From Maridesulfovibrio frigidus DSM 17176 (GTDB lineage: Bacteria > Desulfobacterota > Desulfovibrionia > Desulfovibrionales > Desulfovibrionaceae): a stretch of 64,000 bases of DNA. Under the pieces are notes generated by a model. The model was given only the letters and a program-made list of their open reading frames with translations, was not told the DNA's origin and ran no database searches. A program made the translations under genes and the position numbers. The first letter of the stretch is position 1, and the number at the start of each line of letters is the position of its first letter. This document shows, one piece after another, positions 33,055 to 42,076 of the stretch. Where the stretch lies: NCBI RefSeq assembly GCF_000711735.1, contig NZ_JONL01000009.1, positions 144,712 through 208,711 of the forward strand, written 5' to 3'.

Positions 33055-36000
33055 CTACTTAACTTCAGGCAAACCAGGCTTTGAGATGTCGATTAGTTCG
33101 GGAGCACACATAAAGACGAGCGACATGCGATTCATTTCTTTGATGCTCTTAAGGTTGTATACAATGACAACATAGCCATCACCACGCTTCTTATAAGTTA
33201 GCTTTGCATCACCCAATTCTGCAGATTTCCTCTTTCGATAAAATTCAACTGTCCGTTTCGCGCTCTTCTCAGATATGAATGTATCAACGACAAGGCCAAA
33301 CTTATCATAAGCAGGGGCAGTTGCCACAGCTTTTGAATCTGTGTCCATGCCTTTAGGCTCCTCAACAGAAGCCTCGGATAATGCGGCATTTACTAGGGTA
33401 AGAGTTGAAGGGAGAGCCTCTGCCTCTTCATCCATATTGGAAAAGTCAGTGAATATGAAGGCATCACTGCTTAACTTAGCAGAATTACGAAATTTTTCTT
33501 CAAGAAGAACAACAGCCTTTTCTGTACCGTAAAATAGAAGGTTGTCCATTAAGGTATTGGCTTCATTTGTTATGACTATTTCCTGCGTTGGGTTACTGGC
33601 ATAATTATATTTGTCCAAAAAATCTGATGCAACCCTTACGGTGTAAGTTCCAGGCATAACATCTGTAAATAGATAAAAGCCATCACCCTCTGTCCACGTT
33701 TCATCTATACTTTCGCCTTTTTCATCCACAAGCTCTATTCGAACTAACGCCTTTCCATCTGCTTCATCATTCTTGATACGATACGCAAACCCTTCGATTT
33801 CACTGACAACATGTAGTGGAAATTCAAGGTCATAAATTTTACCTTTACGAGCCATGATAGCAACACCCGCTTTGTTGCTCAAATTAACGTCCTGAACACT
33901 GTCAGGCTTAACCTGGATGTCGACGCCTTTCATGGGAGCAAAACCAGTAAGCAATGCACGCCCATTCTCATCGGTGACTCCGCGCTGCCTGCTTCTCACC
34001 CCTTCCACCTGAATATCTTCAAGAGGCTGATCCCCTTCGTCAAATGAGTTGTTGTAGTTCTTGTCATTGTAAACAAGGCAATTAGCACCGGCACTCCCGC
34101 CACCAAGAGATGGCATGAAAGTTTCTGGGTCGAAATTAATACCAATGGAGAAGCCTGCAAAAACGGAAAAAGTATCATCATTTTTCCACCTTGTGGTCAA
34201 ATATGGAGATATTTTTTTACCCTTATAAGCCAATGTGTTGCGTAGAGATAAATAATCGACAGCAGAAATAGATTTATCAGCCGACCATGTCGTTCTGAAC
34301 TTCTTATTAAACCTATAGCTGCCAGACAGACTGGCAGACCTTGCATTAAAGTCGTTGTTGTCATCATGGTTATAATTGATACTAGCCCGGATATATCCAT
34401 CACCAAACATCTTGGAGTAGTTCGTACTTCCTCCCAAAGTTATCCCACGATTGTTATAGCTTTGAGTATAGAATCGACTTGTAAGACTTGTACCGAAGTA
34501 TCCATAATCCGAGGTGAGGCCAAGGCTGCCCGATAACGCATACCTAACATCATCGTTATTATAATCCTCAATGTACAACTGGTCTCTACCCCCTCCTGCT
34601 GAATAGGAAAGAAAGATGTTATCTTCAAAGTCTTCCCGATCAGAGAAGGAAACATTAACAGAGTTTCTAGTATTTGATTCTTCAAATTTATCTGAAAACT
34701 GATGCATTATGTTGCCACTAACAGCTATGCCATTATCAAGCTTTTTTTTGCTTGATGCGGTAACGTAGGTTGAACCAAGTGTTGAGTAACCAACATTTCC
34801 TTTTGCTAGTACACCAGCATACCCACCAGATAAGCCAACGGATGTAACATAACGTTCTTTGCCGCGATGTGTGTCGCTTGCAAACCCAACTTGCGTATTA
34901 ACAGAGCTTAAAAGACCGACACTAACCTTGCCATTGAACCGTGTAGTTCCTTGCTCGCTTTCTCCAACTGAAACTACTTTTGAATACTCACTGCTAAACA
35001 CACCAGTACCCTTTTGAGAAATGGAAGCATCATATTCTATCTCCCCCTTTTTCAAACTAGCCCCAATTGTGACGACCTCTTCGCGAACCTCTTCCTGCCC
35101 TTGGGGGCCATATAGTTGGAGACGAATTCTGTTTACGCCGTAATCCATAGGGATATCAGCAAATGAGTATGTTCCATCATTAGTGATAGTTTGGAAACCT
35201 ACACGCCTATCGTTTTGGTAAAGTTCCACATCCCAACCAGGAAGAGCTTTTCCTGTAAAAGTTCTAGACCAATCAGCTCCATCACCAGAGCTGCCTGCAT
35301 TACTCAGACGCAACCCTCTCTCCAGTTTACCCCCTCCAACTAATGGGGCTGAAGTAGTAGGGATATCCCCAATAAGTAGCTTGGAAATATAAGGATTATC
35401 CAGGAATCTACGTTCTCCTGCAAATGAAAAATCACTATAGCTAGCTGTACTTTTACCGTCAGAATAACTATATCCTGCCGAACCGTACAAGGTCGTGGAC
35501 ATAAACAGCAAGTCTCCCCTAAACAATCCGCTAACAGAAGCTCCTAAGCTATCCCCCGAGTCTTTAGAAAGATAGCCGGCTCCAAGCGCAGCAGAAATAT
35601 TAGGAGGAGCCAAGGCTGCATAATCAAGGTCATTAATCGGATAAAGCAGACCACGCTTCGATTTTGCATATAATTCCTGAGCCTTCCTACTTTTCATCAA
35701 TTCATATGGCAATGTCTCGCGAGGAGTTATTCTCAACACAAGCATACTTCTGATTAATTCCATATCTAATGGCAGCAATTCAGAAAGCCTTTCCATATCT
35801 ATATATAACTCTTCTTCGAAATAGGAATACTCATCTGGAGCCAGCTTGAATGGCCTCCTCCTATTAGTTCCTTCACCTGTAGCAGTGTCAAAAGTAAAAG
35901 TGCTGTCCTCGGTGATGTACCAACCACGTGCACCAGTCTCGTCTGCTATGATCGCAAGACCTAAGAGGCTGCACAATTCATTAACAGGGATAAACGGACG

Positions 36001-36723
36001 CATGTTTTTTTCTAAACAAAACAATCCTCTGTAAATGAGCTTACGCCGAAGTTGAACATCAACGATAAGTTCATCTTCACCCCAGGAAAAATCCGTAAGG
36101 TCAACATCAGCTAGCATAGGATCTTCGAGTTGCTCTACTGGAGCAACCGGCGCTTCAAATGGTGTTTTACTTACACCTGAAGAGCTTTTTGGAGCTGTTA
36201 TCGATGGAACAACAACTGGGGCAATATAAATAGGAATAAGTTCTTCCTCAGGCGAAGACTTTTTACGTACTGGCTTCTTAGCCGGCGATTTCTTCGCTAC
36301 AGTTTTCTTGGCAGGAGACTTCTTAGCCGGAGGAGCACGCTTGCCACTCCTTCCTGTTCCTGACCCCTTCGAAACTTTACCAGGTGAAACTGGAGCGACA
36401 GCACCAGAATCCCCAACGTCTTTTTCTAACTTTTCTCTAGAGATTTCATCAGGATACCCGATTTGGACAAATTCTTCCCCATCAGGCTCACTATCCTGGC
36501 CTGATTCAGCTTTTCCCATAGCTGGCGGCATTATTTGCTGCCTTACTTGAGAAGGGTCAATATCTGGCGTAGTTGAGGTCTGTTCAGTGGGATCTTTGTC
36601 AAGATTCTGACCATCATCTTCGGGGGTATTAGAAAGCACAAGAAACAACGCCACTGCTGCGATTAGCAGCACCGGGCTGGCCTTAAGGGCCACGCTGAGA
36701 GCGATGTTTAGTGCGGTTTTCAT
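33055..36723 (-). CDS. Usher-like outer-membrane protein with membrane anchor, Lys/Pro linker and SPOR-like end
   Basis: 1222 residues. A hydrophobic N-terminal segment (~12-32, followed by SNTPEDD) lacks an AxA cleavage site, so it may stay as a membrane anchor. Next is a ~130-residue disordered linker with repeated PAKKSPAKK units, like the TonB spacer. The usher-like part has RRFLDNPYISKLLIGD (~445) and ALPGWDVELYQN...GPQGQEE (~500-555). A long beta-barrel-like region (~560-870) follows, then an SdrD-type segment with an acidic Asn/Asp loop (DKNYNNSFDEGD, ~893-904), a CNA-B-like domain (~980-1060) and a SPOR-like C-terminus (~1140-1200). It probably exports or assembles the pilin-like proteins. 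Homology to classical FimD ushers is distant. Confidence 0.65.
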   Translation of the reverse strand: MKTALNIALSVALKASPVLLIAAVALFLVLSNTPEDDGQNLDKDPTEQTSTTPDIDPSQVRQQIMPPAMGKAESGQDSEPDGEEFVQIGYPDEISREKLEKDVGDSGAVAPVSPGKVSKGSGTGRSGKRAPPAKKSPAKKTVAKKSPAKKPVRKKSSPEEELIPIYIAPVVVPSITAPKSSSGVSKTPFEAPVAPVEQLEDPMLADVDLTDFSWGEDELIVDVQLRRKLIYRGLFCLEKNMRPFIPVNELCSLLGLAIIADETGARGWYITEDSTFTFDTATGEGTNRRRPFKLAPDEYSYFEEELYIDMERLSELLPLDMELIRSMLVLRITPRETLPYELMKSRKAQELYAKSKRGLLYPINDLDYAALAPPNISAALGAGYLSKDSGDSLGASVSGLFRGDLLFMSTTLYGSAGYSYSDGKSTASYSDFSFAGERRFLDNPYISKLLIGDIPTTSAPLVGGGKLERGLRLSNAGSSGDGADWSRTFTGKALPGWDVELYQNDRRVGFQTITNDGTYSFADIPMDYGVNRIRLQLYGPQGQEEVREEVVTIGASLKKGEIEYDASISQKGTGVFSSEYSKVVSVGESEQGTTRFNGKVSVGLLSSVNTQVGFASDTHRGKERYVTSVGLSGGYAGVLAKGNVGYSTLGSTYVTASSKKKLDNGIAVSGNIMHQFSDKFEESNTRNSVNVSFSDREDFEDNIFLSYSAGGGRDQLYIEDYNNDDVRYALSGSLGLTSDYGYFGTSLTSRFYTQSYNNRGITLGGSTNYSKMFGDGYIRASINYNHDDNNDFNARSASLSGSYRFNKKFRTTWSADKSISAVDYLSLRNTLAYKGKKISPYLTTRWKNDDTFSVFAGFSIGINFDPETFMPSLGGGSAGANCLVYNDKNYNNSFDEGDQPLEDIQVEGVRSRQRGVTDENGRALLTGFAPMKGVDIQVKPDSVQDVNLSNKAGVAIMARKGKIYDLEFPLHVVSEIEGFAYRIKNDEADGKALVRIELVDEKGESIDETWTEGDGFYLFTDVMPGTYTVRVASDFLDKYNYASNPTQEIVITNEANTLMDNLLFYGTEKAVVLLEEKFRNSAKLSSDAFIFTDFSNMDEEAEALPSTLTLVNAALSEASVEEPKGMDTDSKAVATAPAYDKFGLVVDTFISEKSAKRTVEFYRKRKSAELGDAKLTYKKRGDGYVVIVYNLKSIKEMNRMSLVFMCAPELIDISKPGLPEVK

Positions 36724-37228
36724 AATTCTATTATTTTTGCAATTTGGGCTAAAAGTTGGTGAAAATACCTATTACAACCAACCCTTCACAGCAAAAAATG
36801 TACCACATGTAAAAAAACGGCTAAAAATAACCCCTTCGGCAAAGACGACTGAATAGGTAAAATTAGGTTCTCAAAAAATATCTAATGAGCTGAGCAGGTT
36901 AACTGAGGAGCAAAAAAAAGGATTCGGCCATTAAGCAAAAATCATACCAATAAACACAATTAGAGCTTAAAAGACTACAAAGATTGAACTATCTTCTAAA
37001 ATATATTAAAGATTGAGCTCTCGCTTCGAAGAGCAAACAATTGAAAATAGACGACAAGACACGCCTCCACATATTCGACCAATAACTGGCAAAGTGTCAT
37101 AGTTACGATTTTTTTATAACTTGCCCATAAAAAATCACTCAAAAGGTTAACATCGAGCATGACAAACCCGTGTTTTTCCATGTAAAGATAAACTTCCTTA
37201 AAACAAAATCACAACCATTGGAGATATT
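36724..37228. other. 505-bp divergent intergenic region
   Basis: It separates the minus-strand usher-like gene from the plus-strand PH-domain gene. The usher start has no clear ribosome-binding site. A 61-codon minus-strand ORF (36996-37181) has no recognisable features and is not called. The sequence is AT-rich, as expected for promoters in both directions. No operator or RNA element is recognised. Confidence 0.4.
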
Positions 37229-37603
37229 ATGGGCATACTTGACGGGCTACTTGGAAACGCAACCGAAATTTCTGTTGAAGATGTAGAGGAAGAGCTTTCG
37301 CCGATCATGGGAGATAATGAAAGAGTTGATCGCGCATTTAAAGTTGTTCGCGACATGTACGTATTCACCAGCGGGCGCCTTATCTTAATAGATAAGCAAG
37401 GTTTGACGGGAAAAAAGGTTGAATATCTTTCAATTCCTTACAAATCGATTAACACTTTTTCAGTAGAATCATCAGGACATTTCGATATGGATTCTGAGCT
37501 GACCCTCTGGATGTCCGGTCGCGATCCAATCAAAAAAGAGCTCAAAAAAGGCAGTGATGTGGTAGGTATTCAAAAACTTTTAGCCAACAAAATCCTGTCA
37601 TAA
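37229..37603 (+). CDS. Bacterial PH-domain protein (bPH_1 family)
   Basis: 124 residues, no signal peptide or membrane segment. The core DMYVFTSGRLILIDKQGLTGKKVEYLSIPYKSI (split here as DMYVFTSGRLILI and KKVEYLSIPYKSI, ~49-80) and SELTLWM match the beta-barrel of bacterial pleckstrin-homology domains, which often form oligomeric rings. A helical N-terminus (~1-40) precedes it. TTGGAG lies about 8 bases before the ATG. Function is unknown. A perfect 10-bp stem-loop follows the gene. Confidence 0.82.
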   Translation: MGILDGLLGNATEISVEDVEEELSPIMGDNERVDRAFKVVRDMYVFTSGRLILIDKQGLTGKKVEYLSIPYKSINTFSVESSGHFDMDSELTLWMSGRDPIKKELKKGSDVVGIQKLLANKILS

Positions 37604-37623
37604 AATTACCGCATATAATTCAA

Positions 37624-37649
37624 GGAGCCTGCGTTAGCTCGCAGGCTCC
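37624..37649 (+). terminator. Stem-loop after the PH-domain gene
   Basis: GGAGCCTGCG / CGCAGGCTCC, a perfect 10-bp stem with a 6-nt loop, starts 21 bp after the stop. It is followed by ATTCC rather than a T-run, so it may act as a weak terminator or as an RNA-stabilising 3' end. Confidence 0.5.
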
Positions 37650-37782
37650 ATTCCACGCAAATGGCGCATTCATCCGCCCCTCTCCTCTTGACCACCAGTA
37701 TTCATTTGAATACAAAGAAACCAGCACGCATCCTTTATGCCGCTTGAGATAATTATTTCGTTTCAAATCTCTCCAAACATTA

Positions 37783-37800
37783 ATTATCTGAACAGATTAT
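37783..37800. repeat. 18-bp inverted repeat upstream of the UbiD-family gene
   Basis: ATTATCTG-AA-CAGATTAT, with one mismatched pair, about 90 bp before the decarboxylase start. It could be an operator or part of an alternative leader fold. Confidence 0.35.
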
Positions 37801-37842
37801 ACCCAAATAACCTGAAAAAAGGTTACACACATAATATTTATT

Positions 37843-37868
37843 AAGCGGGCCAATCCCGCTTTTTTTTC
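37843..37868 (+). terminator. Intrinsic terminator or attenuator just before the UbiD-family gene
   Basis: AGCGGG (37844-37849) pairs with CCCGCT (37855-37860) over a 5-nt loop, extended by an A-U pair, followed by seven T. It ends 24 bp before the decarboxylase ATG, leaving no room for a promoter after it. Transcription must therefore read through, which suggests attenuation. Confidence 0.75.
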
Positions 37869-37891
37869 ATACCAAAGAAGGGAATTCAGAT

Positions 37892-39736
37892 ATGGGATTT
37901 AAAAACACACAAGAATGCTTACAATCTCTAGACAATCGCGGAGAGCTACTGCGTATAGACCAGACTGTTGATGCAAACGTAGAGATAGGTGCTATCCAGC
38001 GCAGAGTCTTCCAATCTGGCGGCCCGGCGCTACTTTTCACTAATGTGAAGGGATGTCAGTTTCCCATGGCCGCAAACATATACGGCACCAAAGATAGAAT
38101 GAATTTCATATTCCGTGACACCATAGAGATGGTCGAAAAGCTGATGAAATTAAAACTCAGCCCCATGGAAGCCCTCAAAAAACCATGGAATTACCTTGGT
38201 GCGCCCAAGACTGCGTGGCATACCATGCCTAAAAAAGTGTCCACCGGCCCAATCATGCAGAATGAAACAACGCTGTCCAAACTTCCGCAGCTTGTCTCGT
38301 GGCCCATGGATGGAGGCGGATATGTGACTCTGCCACAAGTTTATTCTGAGTCCCCTGAAACTCCTGGATATGGCGGCTCCAACATCGGTATGTACCGAGT
38401 TCAATTATCAGGTAACGACTTTATTCCAGACAAAGAAGTAGGCCTACATTACCAGATTCATAGAGGAATAGGCCACCATCACGCACAGGCCATCAAGGCT
38501 GGCTCTCCCCTAAAAGTGAACATATTCGTCGGTGGAGCACCTGCCATGACAATGGCAGCGGTTATGCCTCTTCCAGAAGGATTAGCTGAAATTTTCTTTG
38601 CCGGAGCTATCGGAGGACATCGCATCCCCATGGTCACCCGTCCAAATGGATTACCCATTCCTGCCGAAGCAGATTTCTGCATCAGTGGAACCTTAGAGAA
38701 CGGTACAGGCAAGCCCGAAGGTCCTTTCGGAGACCATCTCGGTTACTACAGCCTTGCGCACGATTTCCCCGTCCTTAAAGTTGATAAAGTCTACCATAGA
38801 AATGATGCCATCTGGCCCTTCACCACCGTAGGTCGCCCACCGCAGGAAGACACAATGTTCGGCGAATTTATTCACGAACTTACGGCTGATCTCGTCCCTT
38901 CCGTCTTTGCCGGAGTGCACGAAGTTCACGCCGTGGACGCGGCTGGAGTTCACCCGCTATTACTAGCTGTAGGCAGTGAGCGGTACGTACCATACGCAGA
39001 AGAAAGACAGCCGCAAGAGCTGCTTACCAATGCAATGAGCCTACTTGGCAACACTCAGACATCACTGTCAAAATACGTATTTATTGCGGCTAAAGAAGAT
39101 ATGCAGTCGGGCGAATCATGCCATGATATACCAGCCTTCTTCCGCCACATGTTAGAGCGCGCGGATTTAACTCGCGACCTTCATTTCATAACAAGAACAA
39201 CCATCGACACACTGGATTATTCAGGTATCAGCCTGAATCAGGGGTCCAAGCTTGTATTTGCCGCCGCCGGTTCAAAAAAACGAACTTTATCCACAGAAAT
39301 ACCTACAAATATTAATCTGCCAGACGGCTTCCGCGACGCACAGGTATTTTCACCGGGCATCCTTATCATAAAGGGAACCAAGCATCAGATGAAACGTGAC
39401 CAGCAGGATTCGCAAATGGACAGGCTGGGCGAAGCGCTTAAAACAGCCAAAGGAATCGAAGGATTCCCAATGATCGTGGTTGCAGATGATGCAAACTTCA
39501 CGGCCCAGAATTGGGATAATTTCTTGTGGGTAACATTCACTCGTTCCGATCCGGCAACTGATATGTACGGAGTGGGAGCATTCACTCACGCCAAGCATTG
39601 GGGCGCAGAAACAGCCCTCATCATCGATGCAAGACTAAAAACATATCACGCTCCAGCACTCGAAGTAGATCCAGAAATTGAAAAAAGAGTTGACGCATTA
39701 GGGGCCATTGGCGGGCCATTGCACGGAATTATTTAA
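37892..39736 (+). CDS. UbiD-family prenylated-FMN-dependent decarboxylase
   Basis: 614 residues, longer than E. coli UbiD (~497) but similar to the long forms found in other anaerobes. Catalytic-region motifs are present: GMYRVQLSGND (~169-179, Arg of the triad), HYQIHRGIGHHHAQA, EADFCISG and PEGPFGDHLGYYS (~277-289, acidic triad residues). The enzyme would decarboxylate an aromatic or alpha,beta-unsaturated acid using prenyl-FMN. Desulfovibrio make menaquinone by the futalosine route, which needs a UbiD-type step, so that is a plausible role. No UbiX is adjacent. A terminator-like hairpin lies in its leader. Confidence 0.85.
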   Translation: MGFKNTQECLQSLDNRGELLRIDQTVDANVEIGAIQRRVFQSGGPALLFTNVKGCQFPMAANIYGTKDRMNFIFRDTIEMVEKLMKLKLSPMEALKKPWNYLGAPKTAWHTMPKKVSTGPIMQNETTLSKLPQLVSWPMDGGGYVTLPQVYSESPETPGYGGSNIGMYRVQLSGNDFIPDKEVGLHYQIHRGIGHHHAQAIKAGSPLKVNIFVGGAPAMTMAAVMPLPEGLAEIFFAGAIGGHRIPMVTRPNGLPIPAEADFCISGTLENGTGKPEGPFGDHLGYYSLAHDFPVLKVDKVYHRNDAIWPFTTVGRPPQEDTMFGEFIHELTADLVPSVFAGVHEVHAVDAAGVHPLLLAVGSERYVPYAEERQPQELLTNAMSLLGNTQTSLSKYVFIAAKEDMQSGESCHDIPAFFRHMLERADLTRDLHFITRTTIDTLDYSGISLNQGSKLVFAAAGSKKRTLSTEIPTNINLPDGFRDAQVFSPGILIIKGTKHQMKRDQQDSQMDRLGEALKTAKGIEGFPMIVVADDANFTAQNWDNFLWVTFTRSDPATDMYGVGAFTHAKHWGAETALIIDARLKTYHAPALEVDPEIEKRVDALGAIGGPLHGII

Positions 39737-39788
39737 ATCAATTGGCAATAGCTTTTAAGCAACCACAGACTAATCACACGGAAAAACT

Positions 39789-40241
39789 ATGCATATATGG
39801 ATCGATGCCGACGCTTGCCCAAACGTTATTAAAGAAGTGCTCTATAAAGCGGCAATTCGCTGTAAAGTAGAACTTACACTTGTTGCGAACTCAACTCTTC
39901 CCACTCCGCCTTCGCCACTCATAAATTCAATTAGAGTCGGGGCGGGGTTTAACGTCGCGGACGATGAGATTGCGCGTTTGGCTGAAGCGGGAGATCTCGT
40001 AATTACCGCAGATATTCCGCTGGCAGATAAAATAGTTGAGAAGGGAGCGACAGGTTTGAATCCGCGCGGAGAGCTGTACACAGAAGAAAATATCAAAGGT
40101 ATTTTGAGCATGCGCAACCTGATGGAAGAACTGCGCACTGGTGGCATGGCTTCAGGCGGCCCCGCCCCGCTCGGCCCTAAAGACAAGCAGAAGTTCACCA
40201 ACCAGCTTGATAAATTTCTTACTCAAAACCTTAATCGCTAA
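39789..40241 (+). CDS. UPF0178/DUF188 protein, YaiI/YqxD family
   Basis: 150 residues. The family pattern is clear: IWIDADACPNVIKEVLYKAA (~3-22), GFNVADDEIA, DLVITADIPLADKIVEKGA (~69-87) and NPRGELYTEENI. The acidic residues resemble a PIN-like nuclease centre, but the function of the family is not established. The gene stands 52 bp after the decarboxylase gene and may share its transcript. Confidence 0.9.
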   Translation: MHIWIDADACPNVIKEVLYKAAIRCKVELTLVANSTLPTPPSPLINSIRVGAGFNVADDEIARLAEAGDLVITADIPLADKIVEKGATGLNPRGELYTEENIKGILSMRNLMEELRTGGMASGGPAPLGPKDKQKFTNQLDKFLTQNLNR

Positions 40242-40415
40242 GATTTAATCGCCAATTGATACGTAAAATTAATCAACTTCGTATATATCAAAGATATCAG
40301 CGCAAAAGCAGTGCACTCTGTCCACTAAATTATGGACACCCTTCTGATGAACTGTCATTGTTTAGCAAATAGTTTTTGCTAAACAAAATAAAACTTTCAC
40401 TCAGAGAGGTTGAGC

Positions 40416-42071
40416 GTGCCTAAAACTGTCATCATACATTTATTAGACCGTCTGAAAGAGATTGGGATTACGGATATTTTCGGAGTTCCCGGCGACTATG
40501 CTTTTCCAGTCAATGACGCCATCTGCAATGATTCTGAGTTAAAATGGATTGGTTGTTGTAACGAACTGAATGGTTCTTTTGCGGCAGATGGATATGCCAG
40601 AATCAAAGGATGCTCTGCACTCTGCACAACGTACGGAGTGGGAGAACTCAGCGCGCTAAACGGTATTGCCGGTGCTTATGCTGAACACCTTCCCATATTT
40701 CATATCGTAGGCATGCCCAAGAACTCCATTTTGCAAGGGCATAATATCATGCACCACACCCTAGGTAATGGTGAGTTCGACCTATTTTACAAAATGACAC
40801 AACCCGTTGTTTGTGCAAGCTCAATTCTTACTCCGGACAATGCCGCCTCAGAAATTGAGAGGCTGATTGATGCGGCATTAACAAAGAAAATGCCTGTTTA
40901 CATAGGTATTCCTGCCGACTTTGCACTAATGGAACTAGGCTGTACCACTCCTCAGCCACAGGCAAAACCTAAAAGCAATCCAGAAACTCTAGCTACCGTA
41001 TCACAATTAATTTCAGATAAGATTAACAATGCAGTTTCCCCCGTTGCCATGGTGGGCACACTTATAAGCAGATATAATCTGCAAAGCGAAACACAGCATA
41101 TAATTGAAAAAGCAGGTCTGCCTTTCACTTCTATGTTCATGGGCAAAGGCACCCTTTCAGAACAACATCCAAATTTCATAGGCATATACAATGGGCATAT
41201 TTTAGCAGAAGATGTGTGTGAAATTGTAGAAAACAGTGATCTGGTTGTAAGCTTTGGGACCATCCGCTCAGACATAAATACCGGAGCTTTCACTGTTAAA
41301 ATTGATCCTGTAGGCGAAATAAGCATTCACCCGGATCATGTTCACATCGGGCACGCTATTTATGAAAATGTGCTTATCAGCGATGTAATTAAAGCTTTGG
41401 CGCCCCTGATAACTCAAAAAGAGTTGAATGCAGCGCATGAAGTTATTTCACTTGGAGATCCTAAAGGTGCTCCCGAAGATGAAATCACCCCAGAATCGCT
41501 TTACCCGCGCATAGAAAAGTTTTTTAGATCTGGTGATATTATTATTGCTGAAACAGGCACGGCTTCAATGGGCCTTGTCACCGCCAAACTTCCTGAAGGA
41601 ACCACATTTTACAACCAGACTCTATGGGGATCCATTGGCTGGGCAACTCCAGCGGCATTCGGCGCGGCCATGGCTGATCCAGACCGCAGAGTAATACTTA
41701 TCACGGGCGAAGGAGCACATCAGCTCACAGTGCAGGAAATCAGTCAATTCGGCAGGTTCGGCCTAAAGCCTGTAATTATATGCTTAAACAATGACGGATA
41801 CCTGATAGAGCGCATGCTATGCGAAGATCCATACATCTATTACAATGATCTGGCACAATGGAATTACAGCAAGCTTCCGCAGGCATTTGGAATGACAGAT
41901 TGGTTTAGCGCAAAAGTCCTCAATAATCAGGAACTAGATGATGCCCTGAAAAAAGCTGCAACGGCAGACTGCGGAGTCTATATAGAAATCGTCACAGACA
42001 AGATGGCAGCCTCCGAAATGGCCGTTGCATTAAATCAGATTGTATTCAAAGGCGGAGGCTGGAAAGAATAA
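40416..42071 (+). CDS. ThDP-dependent 2-oxo acid decarboxylase (pyruvate/indolepyruvate decarboxylase type)
   Basis: About 551 residues. The GTG at 40416 has AGAGAGGT 6 bases upstream; an in-frame TTG at 40410 touches that site. The ThDP-activating Glu is in CNELNGSFAADGYAR (~44-58). The double-His motif of true 2-oxo acid decarboxylases is present (IMHHTLG, ~113-119). The Mg/ThDP motif reads GEGAHQLTVQEIS...LNNDGYLIE. It would turn pyruvate, indolepyruvate or a related 2-oxo acid into an aldehyde and CO2. An aldehyde source is of interest because the window also encodes an aldehyde oxidoreductase. Confidence 0.85.
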   Translation: MPKTVIIHLLDRLKEIGITDIFGVPGDYAFPVNDAICNDSELKWIGCCNELNGSFAADGYARIKGCSALCTTYGVGELSALNGIAGAYAEHLPIFHIVGMPKNSILQGHNIMHHTLGNGEFDLFYKMTQPVVCASSILTPDNAASEIERLIDAALTKKMPVYIGIPADFALMELGCTTPQPQAKPKSNPETLATVSQLISDKINNAVSPVAMVGTLISRYNLQSETQHIIEKAGLPFTSMFMGKGTLSEQHPNFIGIYNGHILAEDVCEIVENSDLVVSFGTIRSDINTGAFTVKIDPVGEISIHPDHVHIGHAIYENVLISDVIKALAPLITQKELNAAHEVISLGDPKGAPEDEITPESLYPRIEKFFRSGDIIIAETGTASMGLVTAKLPEGTTFYNQTLWGSIGWATPAAFGAAMADPDRRVILITGEGAHQLTVQEISQFGRFGLKPVIICLNNDGYLIERMLCEDPYIYYNDLAQWNYSKLPQAFGMTDWFSAKVLNNQELDDALKKAATADCGVYIEIVTDKMAASEMAVALNQIVFKGGGWKE

Positions 42072-42076
42072 CCTAA

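Noticed and set aside
33001-33060. c-di-GMP riboswitch or terminator after the usher-like gene
   Set aside because: Only a short imperfect GGCAAGG/CCTTTGCC pairing is present; the conserved riboswitch core and a U-tract are missing.
36996-37181. 61-codon minus-strand ORF between the usher-like and PH-domain genes
   Set aside because: No ribosome-binding site and no recognisable features in a region expected to hold divergent promoters.
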